From Avena insularis (Eukaryota; Streptophyta; Magnoliopsida; Poales; Poaceae), in NCBI GenBank assembly GCA_023614405.1, contig CM042687.1, positions 69,794,992 through 69,858,991 on the forward strand: 64,000 nucleotides of DNA. Direction: 5' to 3'. Below the pieces are notes generated by a model, which did no database searches, was not told the DNA's origin, and was given only the letters and a program-made list of their open reading frames with translations. Below are positions 1 to 11,941 of the stretch, piece by piece (position 1 is the stretch's first letter; each line of letters opens with the position of its first letter). Position numbers and translations under genes: made by a program.

Positions 1-680
1 GGAGGGGACCATCGTCGCCAGGTTGGCGTTGCTCCACACGGCAAAAAAAAGAATCATCCCATTGTTATCGGGATATACAGTAGGGTCGGCTTCAACTAGA
101 GTCCAACTTGAATAATTGGTCTAGGGTTTTTTGTTGAGCACCTAATAAGGTCTTAGGTCGGTCGTGTACATCTCTAGGATCATAATAAATTAATCCATCA
201 TCTAGTTACCCGACTATACACTAGTAGGAAAATCCATAATAGTGGCTTTCGGGTAATGAGGTTCATGGTGTTCAATTGGCGAGCCACTAACCTCACTCCA
301 CTGGTAAGTCCTAGTGGTAGCGTGTGGCCTGGAAGCCACCGATAAAATAGGTATTGGTAGCGCGTAGTGGGGACACCACCAATACCATGTAAATTTTTGG
401 CGTTCAGGCGTATGCAATCGCCACAAAGTGTTTTCTAAAAGAAAAAAAATATGGCTTTACAATTGAATTTATCAGGAATTAACAGCAATCATATATCATG
501 AACCAACAATTATATGTGATGAATTGCATATTCCCAAAAAATAATAGTAAACGTAAATAATATAGGATATTATTTAAATTTGATTAGATAGTACCACATG
601 ATTGTAGTTCAACCAGATAGCATCTCATGTTGTCTAACTACTCTATGTTAATCTACTACACCATAATTTAGTAATTAGGG
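1..680. repeat. Block X, tail (copy 1)
   Basis: This is the last third of a ~1.9-kb non-coding block that recurs in full at 10042-11941 and 28574-30578, and as a diverged version X' at 1483-3228, 12721-14425 and 31374-33109. It contains a CACTAGTAGGAAAA motif at 219 that looks like a CACTA transposon end, but no partner end was found. I see no gene in it. Confidence 0.75.
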
Positions 681-1482
681 TGTCGTGTTGGTAGCACGGC
701 AGATGCCATGGATAAGCTAAAGTATGAGGCCAATAGATGCTAGTGGGATCTGGGAGGGAAGATATAGTGATTTCTACACACAGCTAGCTAGAATACAGAT
801 CTTTATTTCTCCTCAATCAAGTCACAAGTGCTCCTTCAGCTGTATCAAAGAGAGGATGAAGAAGATTACAACATGAGCCCTCTAGTGTCAAATGAGTCGA
901 TTCCTTCTCCAGGAAGCCGTGCCCCTCCTTATAAAGGGGTCCCTTGGTTCCTTCTAGGGCTGACGTGGACAAGCATATTCTTGGAATATGCTTGTCCCAA
1001 AGTGGTAACTCGGCGGACCTCTTTCCGTATCCCCCTTGTATTGACGGCAAAGACCTAGAACCCCCACATGTGAGCCTCGGGCTTATGCACTGTCACCTCC
1101 GTGACGCATGTCTGCCCCTCTGCGGCTCTGCCCTTTGTCTCTAGCGCTTGGCTCTGTGCAGATTTCTCCTAGTTAATAGCTAGGGTTTGACTTTGGGATC
1201 CATCTCCTTCTTCTGCAAGCTTCCCGTTATTCGGCCTCACCTCGTGTAACTCGGCTCGATCTTTACCTGCGTACGAGCTTTACCGCGTTGAAGTAGGCCG
1301 CGGGGGGCCTAAACTGAACCCCCGGTGGCAACAGCGGAGGACCCGACGCCGGCTGGTACACGTTCGGCATGGAAGCAACATGCACCGAACTGTGCCCAGG
1401 CAGCACATATGGTTTGATGGCCAGTAAACACATCCAGTCAAATTAATTGTGTGGTACACTTTCTCTCGTTAAAGGAAATGAG
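681..1482 (-). repeat. LTR-like spacer between X and X' (copy 1)
   Basis: This ~0.8-kb segment lies between the X tail and X' and is not part of either. Positions 681-1333 start TGTCGTG and end GGCAACA, so on the minus strand they read TG...CA. The minus strand has a TATAAGG box near 935-945 and AATAAA near 800-810, the order expected for an LTR promoter and polyadenylation signal. No matching target duplication flanks it, so a solo LTR is only a suggestion. A perfect 14-bp inverted repeat sits at 967-997. Confidence 0.4.
967..997. repeat. Perfect 14-bp inverted repeat with 3-base loop (copy 1)
   Basis: GGACAAGCATATTC at 967-980 is followed by TTG and then its exact complement at 984-997. 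The arm overlaps TGACGTGG, a bZIP-type core, and lies upstream of the minus-strand TATA-like box. Copy 2 keeps it intact at 12231-12261. Copy 3 at 30864-30894 has one mismatch. Confidence 0.8.
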
Positions 1483-3228
1483 CATCAGATGACTATGGTT
1501 GAGGTGTCACTTTAATTAGTTATATATCACGACAACAGTAGCATAATCATAATTTGCCAACTAATATTGTACATCATATTGGCCTCTGATGGGAGAAAAT
1601 CGCATCGAAGATGGTTAGTATGCTGTAGTAATATATGAAAGCGAAATACTGTTTGGAAATTATACTATAGCTTTGATGGGAGTTATTTTGTTGACCAGAT
1701 TATAACAGGAGTTATTTTCAAGAGCCAAACCGGCCTGTGCATATGCATCGGGAGCCTTAAGTTAGATAGTTTTTAAACTCGGCTAATGCATGGGCAGCAG
1801 TTAGATACGAGACAAACCGAAATCTTGCCTTGCATACAGTAGCCACATCGATCAAAGACTTGGCTCTTCCACTCTTGCAAATATCGATCAACCAAAAATC
1901 GCCAAAAACATCTATCATATGAACATAGGCAAACACACGAGCACGCGGAAAGCCTTTTCCCAGGTGCTTGTATCAGACAATTTATATTTACTTAAATATA
2001 TAGTCCGTGGTTTGTGATATGTTTGGTCCATCACTGTTTTGCTCAGTTTTGCGCTTCTAATAATACCGTATTACGTACAACTGCCACCAAACGGTTACAT
2101 ACATGAATAACCAAGCGACGGCGCTCCATCGGTAAGCATCTTAGTAACATTGAAACTACCGGTGGTAGCACTCCCACGCTCGAGTAGCGGTCAAGGTGAT
2201 CTAGGACGTCGAAGGTGACATTCACGGTCGACCATTTCATGGGGTGATGTGCATCCACTCTCTGTCACACAGCGCACACATCTTTGGTTAATAGTTTGGC
2301 GACGCTATGGGGTGGGAATGCCGAGGCACCCCTTGGATGCACAACACGTCACTTACAGGGATTGGAGAGGATACCACGCACGAGGGCACCTTTCCTCCTA
2401 CTGCCAATCCTAGTGGGCTTAGCCTTGGGGCTGAGCTAGGGAGCCGCGGCCAGTGAAGTGAGGCCATGTCGATTGGTAATACTGAAGGGCGTACCCTATG
2501 AGGTCCACCTGCCGGACAAGCGAGGAACCCAAGCCCGGGTCGCTTCTGATAGACTCCGGGGGGAACCATCGTCGGCAGGTTGGCATTGCTCCACACGGCA
2601 AAAAAAGCAGCATCCCATTGTTACCGGGATATATAGTAGGGTTGGCTTCAACTAGAGTCCACCTTGAATAATTAGTCTAGGGTTTTTTGTTGAGCACCTA
2701 ATAAGGGCTTAGGACGGTCGTGTACATCTCTAGGATTATAATGAATTAATCCATCATCTAGTTAGCCGACCCTACACTAGTAGGAAAACCAATAGTAGTG
2801 GCGTTGGGGTAACGAGGTTCATTGTGTTCAAGTGGCAAGCCAGTAACCTCACTCCACTCGTAAGTCCTAGTGGTAGCGTGTGGCCTGGAAGCCACTTGTA
2901 AAATAGGTACTGGTTGTGTTTAGTGGGGTCGCCACCAGTACCATCTAAATTTTTAGCCTTCAGGCATATGCAAACGCCACAAAGTGTTTTTCAAAAGTAA
3001 TTTTTTCGGCTTTATAATTGAATTTATCAGGAATTCACAGCAATCATAAATCTAATAGTAAACGTGATAAACTGCATATTCACAAAAACTAATAGTAAAC
3101 GTAAATAATATAGGGTATTGTTGAAATTCGATTAAATAGTACCACATGATTGTAATTCAACTAGATAGCATCTCAAGTGGTCTAACTACTCTAAGTTAAT
3201 CCACTACTACAGAATTTAGTAATGAGGG
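1483..3228. repeat. Block X' (copy 1), diverged duplicate of X
   Basis: It begins at the CATCAGATGAC that also opens X at 10042 and ends at TTAGTAATGAGGG. In the sections I compared, about nine in ten bases match X. It is therefore an older duplication than the 11.3-kb array, whose copies are far closer. A CACTAGTAGGAAAA motif occurs at 2775. Short ORFs here (for example 2288-2596 minus) look like no known protein. Confidence 0.75.
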
Positions 3229-3460
3229 ACCCAATCATTGTAAAACACTACTACTCTTTCATCAGTGGCGGCACAAAGACACATCAAAAGCGTCCCACCA
3301 GCATGAAACTCTCTGAGGGAAGTTTTTTCGATTCCAGGTGAAAAAATGGGCAACGTGCGTCAGTCTGTCAGAAAGCCTTGCAGATCTATACACTATTATC
3401 GTATGTGAGAGTCTTTTTGTTCGATAACGGGACTCACGGTAAGAGTCGCAATATCTATAT

Positions 3461-3605
3461 TTCCTTCGGTTTAAAAGATAAAATGTTTTTGAAGAGAGTG
3501 TATCTAGATCTTTTTTAGTGTATAGGTTCGAAACAAACATTAGTGAACCTACTCACCACAAAATAGTCTTGAACATCTTATATTAATATTATAAAACGGA
3601 GGGAG
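3461..3605. mobile_element. Stowaway-like MITE (copy 1)
   Basis: The right end reads AACGGAGGGAG followed by TA. The left end, TTCCTTCGGTTTAAAAG after TA, is a decayed inverted match to it. The 145-bp size, TA flanks and GGAGGGAG end fit Stowaway (Tc1/mariner) MITEs of grasses. The left inverted repeat is worn. Confidence 0.6.
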
Positions 3606-4015
3606 TATGCGAGGAATTTCTATAAAAATATGCTAGTGGATACACTAAATATTGGCGTCGAATTGGGAATCACCCACAATATCTATCACATGAAAATAGA
3701 AAAACGCACGAGCATGTGGAAATCTTTTTTCCAAGAGCACGTCGCACAGGAGTCGCTGGCCCCATTTTTAGCAACAGTTCCTGCGGTTCAATAAATGTTT
3801 TCTACACAGGTTCCTGTCACGTGTTCGCACAGGAGTGCCTTTAAATTACCTGTCACTACCATCCATCTTTCTTCTCAAGCGCCAACTACAAAGGCAGGTA
3901 GAAGACCCTGTCTCTTTTTTCTGCATTAACTTCCAGACAGAAGTGTTATTAGGCTCGTGCAATGCAAGATTTTGGGATGTTTTTTTTAACGTGTACCGTC
4001 TTCGTATTAAATACA
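3606..4015. other. Non-coding stretch before Helitron B (copy 1)
   Basis: Mixed-composition DNA between the MITE and the Helitron B 3' end. It holds a 75-codon open frame (3835-4062, plus) that runs across the Helitron boundary and resembles nothing I know. I see no gene, promoter or repeat of note. Confidence 0.5.
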
Positions 4016-5000
4016 CTAACACAATACTCGTGGGTTGTCACGGGTCTATAAAAATTAAATAATTATTATCGTAGTAAAGTAAAAATATTCAATCTTCAGT
4101 TTATCCAAAGAATCTGAATTTTTTTTCCGTGTTACAATGGATTCAAATGAATCAACAAGCACACCAGAATCAGATAAGTGATAGAAAAAAGGAAATTCCA
4201 TTTCTCCCATCACTGTTTGGATGATACTTTTTTTTTGAGGGAACTGTTTAGATGATACTTGGAAGTTTGATACGGCGTAATAATTATATAATGCGTAGTA
4301 GCATCCATATCTTATTTGATGAAGTGGCGTTTCAATATTCTGTTAAGAGTAGTCCCTCAAACTACTCTGTACTTGCTGCTATTTAAATGACCATTTCTAT
4401 CTACGAAATAATGTTGATTTGTTTTTTGAGGGGCAAATTCATGTTGATTTTTGTGCTACCGGAGTTCATTTTCTGAAAAGTCAGGTCAACTCCAGTGAGG
4501 ATATCCGATATTGGCTCCTTTGTTAAGTTAATAACTTGTAAGAATTTGCATTTTCTGAATTAGTTATAATCTTCACAACTTAGCAGCGGTTATAATATAA
4601 ATTGATACAAGGTGTAGAATACTCAATTTGTGAAGTCTCGGTCTTGTCTATTTTTGTACACAATAGTAAATCAATTTGTTAAGATTTTTCTTAAAATCCG
4701 GTTGCAAATTTCTCTACAAGAATAAAAAACACAACAGGCTAGATGTAAAAAAATAAAAACACATTAAAAAAAATTAAAAGAGAATACACAGTGAAGGAGT
4801 ACTATAGCGTGCCTTATCCATTACCATACTACCATGCTTTCTCTACTCTCCAGATCCCAATTCCCAAATCCAACTCGCAAGGCTGAGGAAAAAAATCACG
4901 ATGAACACACTTCCACTCCATTCTCGTCCTCTGCCATCCATAGTCTAGATCCTCTCCAACTCCACCTCGTGAATCCTCCCAAGTACTGACTACTCTATGT

Positions 5001-8000
5001 GGTTCTACTAATTTCCCCTCTTCTTCCAAACCTTTGTCCCTAAATAATGTCATCGTTTCTCCTCACCTCATTCAAAATTAGTTTCCGTTAAAGCTCTTTC
5101 TCGTGACAATTCTATGACTGTCGAATTTGATGCTTCTGGTTTTTCTGTTAAGGACGCCCATACCCGGATGGTGCTCCACCGATGTGAGAGCCCCGGCGAC
5201 TTGTATCCAGTCCAGGCGTCCTCCACCCCCGGCGCCGGTCCTCGCGCTTTCTCCGCTGGCGTCGATCTTTGGCATGCTCGTCTTAGACATCCTAGTGCCA
5301 ACACGCTTCATCAAATAATGAGGGGATTTTCTTTTTCATGTAATAAAAAGGCTGCACATAGTTGTGAAGCCTGTCGTGTCGGCAAACATGTTCGTCTTCC
5401 GTTTAGCAATTCCTCCACAGTTGCGTCTTTTCGATTTGAATTAATTCATGGGTGATGTATGGACCTCTCCTATTCCGAGTAATTCTGGTTTTGTTTATTA
5501 CCTCGTTATTCTTAATGATTTCTCTCACTTTATGTGGACGTTTCCTCTCCGTAAAAAGTCAGATGTCGCCACCACTCTCACCGCCTTTTATGCCTATGTC
5601 ACTACTCAGTTTGGTCGTCCCATCCATGCCTTACAGACTGACAACAGAAAAGAATTTGACAACATCGCCGTCCGCAACCTTTTGTCCTCTCACGGCACTA
5701 TTTTCCGCCTAACTTGTCCATACACCTCGCAGCAAAACGGTCGTGCCGGCAGTGCTCAGACCTCAACGATCGCGTCAGACCCTTCTCTTTCACGGTCATG
5801 TCCCACCCTCCTTCTGGCCTGACGCCCTAGCCACCGCCACCCTCCTTGTCAACCTCCGCCCGTGTCGTACTCGCTGGAACTACGCGCCACACCACCTCCT
5901 TTTTGGTTACCCTCCCTCTTACAACGATCTTCGGATTTTTGGTTGTCGTTGTTACCCCAGCGTCGCTGCCACCGCCCCACACAAACTCGCCCCCCGTTCC
6001 ATCCCGTGTGTCTTTCTCGGTTACCCGCCTAACACCAAGGGCTATCGCTGCTATGATCCCGTGTCCCATCGGGTTATCACGTCGCGGCACATGTACTTTG
6101 GTGAGCATTGCTTTCCGTTTGCACAGGAGCAGGTGGCGCCTTCTCCTCCATCCGCGGGTGAGATCCCGCATCGATCGGTCGCCGCGGCTCGCCGACCGCG
6201 CGCCTCGAGCTCTAGCTGGGCGCCTCGTCGACCTCCATCATCTCCCTCGAGCCCTCGCTCGAGCCGACCTCGAGGCGCCCGAGCCCGTCGCCGTCCCCCG
6301 CTACATCCTCGAGCTCCAGCTCGGGTGCGGCCTCGCTGACACCGCCTGCGTTGCCCTCGATCTCTCGCTCGGGCGCCGCCTCGTCGACCGCATCACCCTC
6401 GAGTGGCCACTCGGGTGATGCCGCGCCTGCTCCCACGGGTCCAGTCACCCGTGCACGCGCCGGTATCTTCTGCCCGTCGACACGGTACCCCGCGGACACG
6501 TACGTCTGCAACGCCGTGGCCGCCCCGTCGCTGCCCCCGGCGCCCTCCGCCTTCTGGGCCAACGGCAACAGCGTCCTGCCTCACGACGGTGGGGATCCTC
6601 CATCGGACGAGGGTACAGCGCCTTCCCCGCTGCCCGTCTCGGCTCGAGCCGCCCTACGCGACCCGCTGTGGCTCGCGGCCATGCAAGATGAGTTCGACGC
6701 CCTGCAGCGCAACCAGACATTTCAGCTTGTCCCTCGACCGCACCATGCCAACATCATCACCGGAAAGTGGGTCTTCAAGCACAAGTTCCATCCAGATGGG
6801 ACTCTTGATCGGCATAAGGCGCGCTGGGTCGTCCGCGGTTTTCGTCAGCGCGCCGGCGTTGATTTCGCCGAGACCTTCGCCCCGGTTGTCAAGCCTGGGA
6901 CCATTCGCACCGTGCTCCAGCTTGTCGTGTCTCGTCGCTGGCCTGTTCACCAAATGGATGTCTCCAACGCCTTTCTCCATGGTAATCTTGAGGAGCAAGT
7001 GTTCTGCCAGCAGCCCACCGGCTTCGTCGACTCCGCTCATCCGGATCATGTGTGCCTGCTCTCGCGCTCATTATATGGGCTCAAGCAGGCGCCACGCGCG
7101 TGGTACCAGCGCATCGCCACGCGCGTGGTACCAGCGCTTCCGCTCCACATGCTCCGATGCATCGCTGTTTGTCTACCATATGGGCGACACAACGACTTAC
7201 CTGCTGCTCTACGTCGACGACATCATCCTCACGGCCAGCACACCTGCGCTCCTGCAGCAGCTCACCGACCGTCTTCGTGCCGAGTTCGCGCTCAAGGACT
7301 TGGGACCCCTGCACTACTTCCTCGGCATTGAGGTTGTGCACCGACCGGATGGCTTCTTTCTTCACTAGAAGAAGTACGCCCACGAGCTCCTCGATCGCGC
7401 TAGGATGCTTAACTGCAGCCCTGTCTCTACGCCCGTCGACACAAAGGCCAAGCTCTCCGCCAATGGCTCTTCGGCGCCTGATGCCTCGCTGTACAGGTCC
7501 ATTGTTGGTGCACTCCAGTACCTCACTCTTACCAGACCGGAGCTCCAGTATGCCGTTCAGCAGGTGTGCCTCCACATGCACGCTCCCCGTGATGCTCACT
7601 GGACTTCGGTGAAGCGGATACTCCGCTATATTCGAGGCACCCTTGACCTTGGTCCCTTGCTGCATGCCTCCACCGACACGGACATCATCGCCTACTCGGA
7701 CGCGGACTGGGCCGGCTGCCCCGACACACGGCGCTCCACCTCGGGGTACTGCGTTTATCTTGGACCCTCGCTCATCTCGTGGTCGTCCAAGCGACAACCT
7801 ACGGTCTCTCGCTCTAGCGCCGAGGCGGAGTATCGGGTTGTTTCTAACGCTGCCGCCGAGTGCTCTTAGCTTCGACAGCTACTTCATGAGCTCTCTTGTC
7901 CCGTCGACAAGGCTACCGTTGTCTACTGCGACAACGTCTCCGCTGTCTATCTCTCCGCCAACCCCGTACATCATCGTCGGACGAAGCACATCGAGCTCGA

Positions 8001-8124
8001 CATTCACTTCCTTCGCGAACAGGTGGCTCTTGGTCGCATACGTGTCCTACACATACCCACCTCCCAGCAGTTCGCGGATATCATGACTAAAGGATTGCCT
8101 ACGGCGTCCTTCGAGGAGTTTTGA
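5001..8124 (+). pseudogene. 5'-truncated Copia polyprotein (integrase-RT-RNase H), copy 1
   Basis: This is a retrotransposon pol remnant lacking 5' LTR, gag and protease. It opens just downstream of the protease (GSTNFP), then shows GAG-pre-integrase (LWHARLRHPS...CEAC, ~5268-5450), integrase (5448-6130, first Asp in GDVW, second in LQTDN), a Ser/Pro/Ala linker (6130-6600), RT (6650-7350, YVDD at ~7210) and RNase H (7690-8100, ending at TGA 8122-8124). Domain order IN-RT-RH marks Copia. The short LTR suggests an Ale/Retrofit-type lineage, which is my guess. Lesions private to this copy: a lost base near 5080, a scrambled deletion at ~5740 that removes the catalytic Glu, and in-frame TAG at 7366 and 7867. 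Lesions shared with copy 2: a frameshift at ~5450 and a 25-bp duplication at ~7090-7140. Confidence 0.88.
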
Positions 8125-8169
8125 TCCAGCCTTTGCGTCCGCTCTGCCGATGCTTCGACTGGGGGGGGG

Positions 8170-8316
8170 TGTTGAGAGTAGATATCTGTGTATAGGACAT
8201 TAGTGATTAGGCCCCTCCTCTATTTTGTATTGAGGGTATGGAGGCCTCCCATTGTACCTATATATGTGTGCCTTTGCACCAGAGTAATACAACGCGTGTT
8301 ATTCCACCTCTCTATA
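8170..8316 (+). repeat. 3' LTR of the Copia remnant (copy 1)
   Basis: It follows a G-run polypurine tract right after the RNase H stop and begins TGTTGAGAGTAG. The right edge at CTCTCTATA is estimated from a worn CTACA-type end, giving 147 bp. A TATATATG stretch lies in the middle. There is no 5' partner, because the element is 5'-truncated. Confidence 0.7.
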
Positions 8317-8766
8317 GCCGGCACCTAAGGTCGACCACGGCCCAAGTGCCTCTGATTCCATGTTCCCCTGCGCGCCATGCGCTCCGCAGCTGACCAGTGA
8401 TCAACTCCCCTGTGTGCCCCGCCGTCGCCCGGTAGAAGTGCGCCCGACCTCCTCTCTCGGTTGTTACCCGAAGGCTAAGGGGCCACCACTTGATTTCCCA
8501 TCCTTGGATTCACGCGCCGCCGCTTGGGTTCGATGCGGAGCTCGCCGGCGCTCCCCTTGTCTCGCTCTGTTCTTTCAGACCAAAACAGAGAAGAGAAACT
8601 GTGTTGTGTCCCTCCTAGCTTCGACAGACAACTGACTATTGTTTTACTTGGTGGTGGCAAGTCGTGTAATACCCCTGAACTGTCAGGGGTAAAACCTTCC
8701 AACAATTGGTGGACGGAAAAATCTATAGGCGACGAACGTCCTCAATCTTTTTAATAGTATATAGAA
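8317..8766 (-). other. 5' part of Helitron B, GC-rich, no gene recognised (copy 1)
   Basis: This lies between the Copia LTR and the Helitron B 5' end. It is GC-rich for its surroundings and has 70-90-codon open frames on both strands. A CCCCTGA...TCAGGGG inverted repeat is at ~8670-8690. It could be captured gene DNA of the Helitron, but I cannot name a source. Confidence 0.4.
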
Positions 8767-10041
8767 TACATAAACACAGGACCAAGAGCAGACACCCGGT
8801 CTCTACGGATGCTGCATGTGGAGCGATTTTACTTGGACCAATTTTGAGGTCTTGTTTGGTCCCCATATCCTCGTTTTCCCTTAAAACGGCCCAGCTTTTG
8901 GTTACTCGCTGCACGCAGTAGGTAATAAATGTTATCTCTCTAATTTAACATATTTAATCTTAATCCTCTCTAAACTATCTAGCCATGCCTCCATTCGAGA
9001 TAAGTTATATATGAAAAAGTTGGCACTCGATGTTATGAATCCATTGCGGTGAACAATTTGTAACTTGGTTAAGTGTTTAAAACGCTACATCATTCTTCCT
9101 TTTAGAGATTTTGTGAATAATTTTTTTTAAATTCGTCACATACAGTTTATCATTTGAAATTTCACTTGGATGGAAGATTCAGTTCATCATTTCACACAAC
9201 TTTGGATTGGTAAGGTTTCTGTTTTTGACATTGCTATACGAGTACATCTAAGTATACGTAAGTATAATATGATAGTTTAGATCTACGTAGTTATGAATAC
9301 CAAAACGAAAAACTCATAACACGAAAGTTGTGTGATTCGGTGAGGCGAAGCTACACCACAAAGGAAATTTTAAACGGTCAACCGTGTATAAAAATTTGGC
9401 AAAATTCGCTCACAGAAAGTATAAACATGAACACGAAATAGAACCATAAAATCTCAACAAAACTAGGAACCGATCGTTATGATGGATTCACAACGTCGAT
9501 TCGTATCTTTTTATGTGCAACTTATCTTAATTCGATGCATAGTTTTATAGATAAAAGTGGATTAAATTAACCATGTTTAGAGAGGAAAGTTCACGTATCT
9601 ATGTTGCATGCGGGGAGAAGAACATGTTCCCGTGGAAACACCCAAAATAGACGTTTCCAGCGGGCCAAATTTAGCCTGATTTAAGAACCATGGGATGCAG
9701 CAATTTCATATATCCCAGCTCTCCATACTGGCTTATTTATTGCCGCACCGTGCGAGAAACGGACATTGACCCAACCAAACACGCTCTCTAGAAGAACCAA
9801 GTCCAAACATGAAAGTAGAGACGATTGTCCGGCACAATCAGCATGACGTTGGTGTCGCAGGAGACGATTTTGAAGTCAATCGGGAGGCACCTAGATCGGA
9901 CGTGGGAAACGCGGCTGGCAACCAGATCGGAAGTACGTCACGCAGGCTGAAAGGAACCATGCCAGGGGACAATCTACAACTTAAGAGGAGCAAGACCACC
10001 GGAGAGAAAAATACGGGGAGAGCGAGATATCCCACCACCGG
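8767..10041. other. AT-rich intergenic stretch (copy 1)
   Basis: Copied at 27306-28573. It is mostly AT-rich and non-coding. An 80-codon open frame (9809-10051, plus) is unchanged between the two copies but resembles no protein I know. I see no element ends here. Confidence 0.5.
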
Positions 10042-11941
10042 CATCAGATGACTACGGTTGAGGTGTCACTTTAGTTAGTTATATATCATGACAACAGTAG
10101 CATAATCATAATCTGCCAACTAATAGCGTACATCGTATTGGCCTTTGATGGGCGAAAATCGCTATAGTAATATATGAAAGCGAAATATTGTTTCGTCGTT
10201 ATACTATAGGTTTAATGGGAGTTATTTTGTTGACCAGATTATAGTTTGAAGATTTGCCTTGTGCACGCAGAAGGTACGTTCAAGAATGATGAATAGTCCA
10301 TCCGGCCTGTGCATATGCATCGGGGGCCTTAAGTTAGATTAGATAGGTTTTAAACTCGGCTAATGCATGGGCAGCAGCTAGATACGAGACAAACCGAAAT
10401 CTTGCCTTGCATACAGTAGCCACATCGATCAAAGACTTGGTTCTTTCTCTCTTGCAAATATCGATCAACCGAAAATCTTCTGTATTGTACAGTTGGGACA
10501 TGTACTGTGATAGTTGTTTATCTACAAAATGGAGTTGCGAGAAAGTTTGACAAAATATGCTTGCAGATACACCAAACGGTTAGCATCGTGTCGGGAATCA
10601 CCCACAACATCTATTATATGAAAATAGGAAAACACACCGAGCACGCGGAAAGCCTTTCCCAAAGCGCTCGTATCGGGCACTTTATCTTTACTTAAATATA
10701 TAGTCCGTGGTTTGTGATATGTTTGGTACATCAATGTTTTGCTCAGTTTTGCGCTTCCAATAATACCGTATTACACACAAATGCCACCGAACATTTACAT
10801 ACATGAACAACCAAGCAGCGACGCTCCATTCGTAAGCATCTTAGTCATGTTGAAACTACCAGCGGTAAGATTCCCACGCCCGAGTAGCAGTCGGGGTGAT
10901 CTAGGAAGTCGAAGGTGACAGGCACGGTCGACCATTTCATGGGGCGATGTGCCTCCACTCCCTATTGCACTGCGCACACCTCTTTGGTTAACTGTTTGGC
11001 GGCACTATGGGATGGAAATGCCGAAGCCCCCCTTGGATGCACAACACGTCACGTGCGGGGCTTGGAGAGGATACCATGCACGAGGGCACCTTTCCTCCTT
11101 CTGCCAATCCTTGTGGGCTTAGCCTTGGGGATGAGCCAGGGAGCCACGGCCGGTGAAGTGAGGCCATGTCAATTGGTAGTACTGAAGGGCATACCATATG
11201 AGGTCGACCAGCCGGACAAGCGAGGAACCCAAGCCCGGGTCGCTTCCGATAGACTCCGGGGGGGAGGGGACCATCGTCGCCAGGTTGGCGTTGCTCCACA
11301 CGGCAAAAAAAAGCATCATCCCATTGTTATCGGGATATACAGTAGGGCCGGCTTCAACTAGAGTCCAACTTGAATAATTGGTCTAGGGTTTTTTGTTGAG
11401 CACCTAATAAGGTCTTAGGTCGGTCGTGTACATCTCTAGGATCATAATAAATTAATCCATCATCTAGTTACCCGACCATACACTAGTAGGAAAATCCATA
11501 ATAGTGGCTTTCGGGTAATGAGGTTCATGGTGTTCAATTGGCGAGCCACTAACCTCACTCCACTGGTAAGTCCTAGTGGTAGCGTGTGGTCTGAAGCCAC
11601 CGATAAAATAGGTACTGGTAGCGCGTAGTGGGGACACCACCAATACCATGTAAATTTTTGGCGTTCAGGCGTATGCAATCGCCACAAAGTGTTTTCTAAA
11701 AGAAAAAAAATATGGCTTTACAATTGAATTTATCAGGAATTAACAGCAATCATATATCATGAACCAACAATTATATGTGATGAATTGCATATTCCCAAAA
11801 AAAAATAGTAAACGTAAATAATATAGGATATTATTTAAATTTGATTAGATAGTACCACATGATTGTAGTTCAACCAGATAGCATCTCATGTTGTCTAACT
11901 ACTCTATGTTAATCTACTACACCATAATTTAGTAATTAGGG
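10042..11941. repeat. Block X spanning the copy 1/copy 2 join
   Basis: A full block X that runs through the arbitrary unit boundary at 11262/11263. It contains the motifs of the 1-680 tail and open frames up to 148 codons (10915-11361, plus) with no recognisable domain. The head is 28574 onward in the next unit. Confidence 0.75.

Larger units (their letters stand above)
4016..8766 (-). mobile_element. Old non-autonomous Helitron B with Copia inside (copy 1)
   Basis: On the minus strand the right edge reads TTCTATATACTATTAAAAAG here and TCCTATATACTATT in copy 2, close to the TC-start of grass Helitrons. The left edge resembles a decayed 3' end: ...CACGAGTATTGTGTTAG, with CTAG changed to TTAG. 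About 12 bases inside it is a 6-bp stem (CTCGTG...CACGGG with one wobble pair). Flanking bases are A on the left and T on the right, as expected for insertion between A and T. No Rep/helicase gene is present. The Copia remnant makes up most of the interior. Confidence 0.5.
1..11262 (+). repeat. Tandem 11.3-kb unit, copy 1
   Basis: Bases 1 onward match 11263 onward and 29899 onward almost base for base, so the window begins inside a large direct repeat. Copy 1 is 11,262 bp and has no Helitron A. It carries a block-X tail, an LTR-like spacer, block X', a Stowaway-like MITE, Helitron B with a Copia remnant inside it, AT-rich DNA and the head of the next block X. Its start is arbitrary because the window cuts the array. 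By eye the copies agree at nearly every position, with scattered substitutions and small indels. Confidence 0.92.

Noticed and set aside
219..232. CACTAGTAGGAAAA as the end of a CACTA transposon (also at 2775 and in the other copies)
   Set aside because: No inverted partner end or 3-bp target duplication could be found, so no element was called.
681..1333. Firm solo-LTR call for the X/X' spacer
   Set aside because: Ends read TG...CA but no target duplication flanks them; kept only as LTR-like.
6212..6720. Long minus-strand frames opposite the Copia linker and RT
   Set aside because: GC-rich shadow frames of the Copia coding strand; the plus frames carry the RT and RNase H motifs.
10915..11361. 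148-codon ORF in block X as a gene
   Set aside because: No domain seen. Its counterpart in X' is broken and the copy-3 version ends differently, so it does not look maintained.
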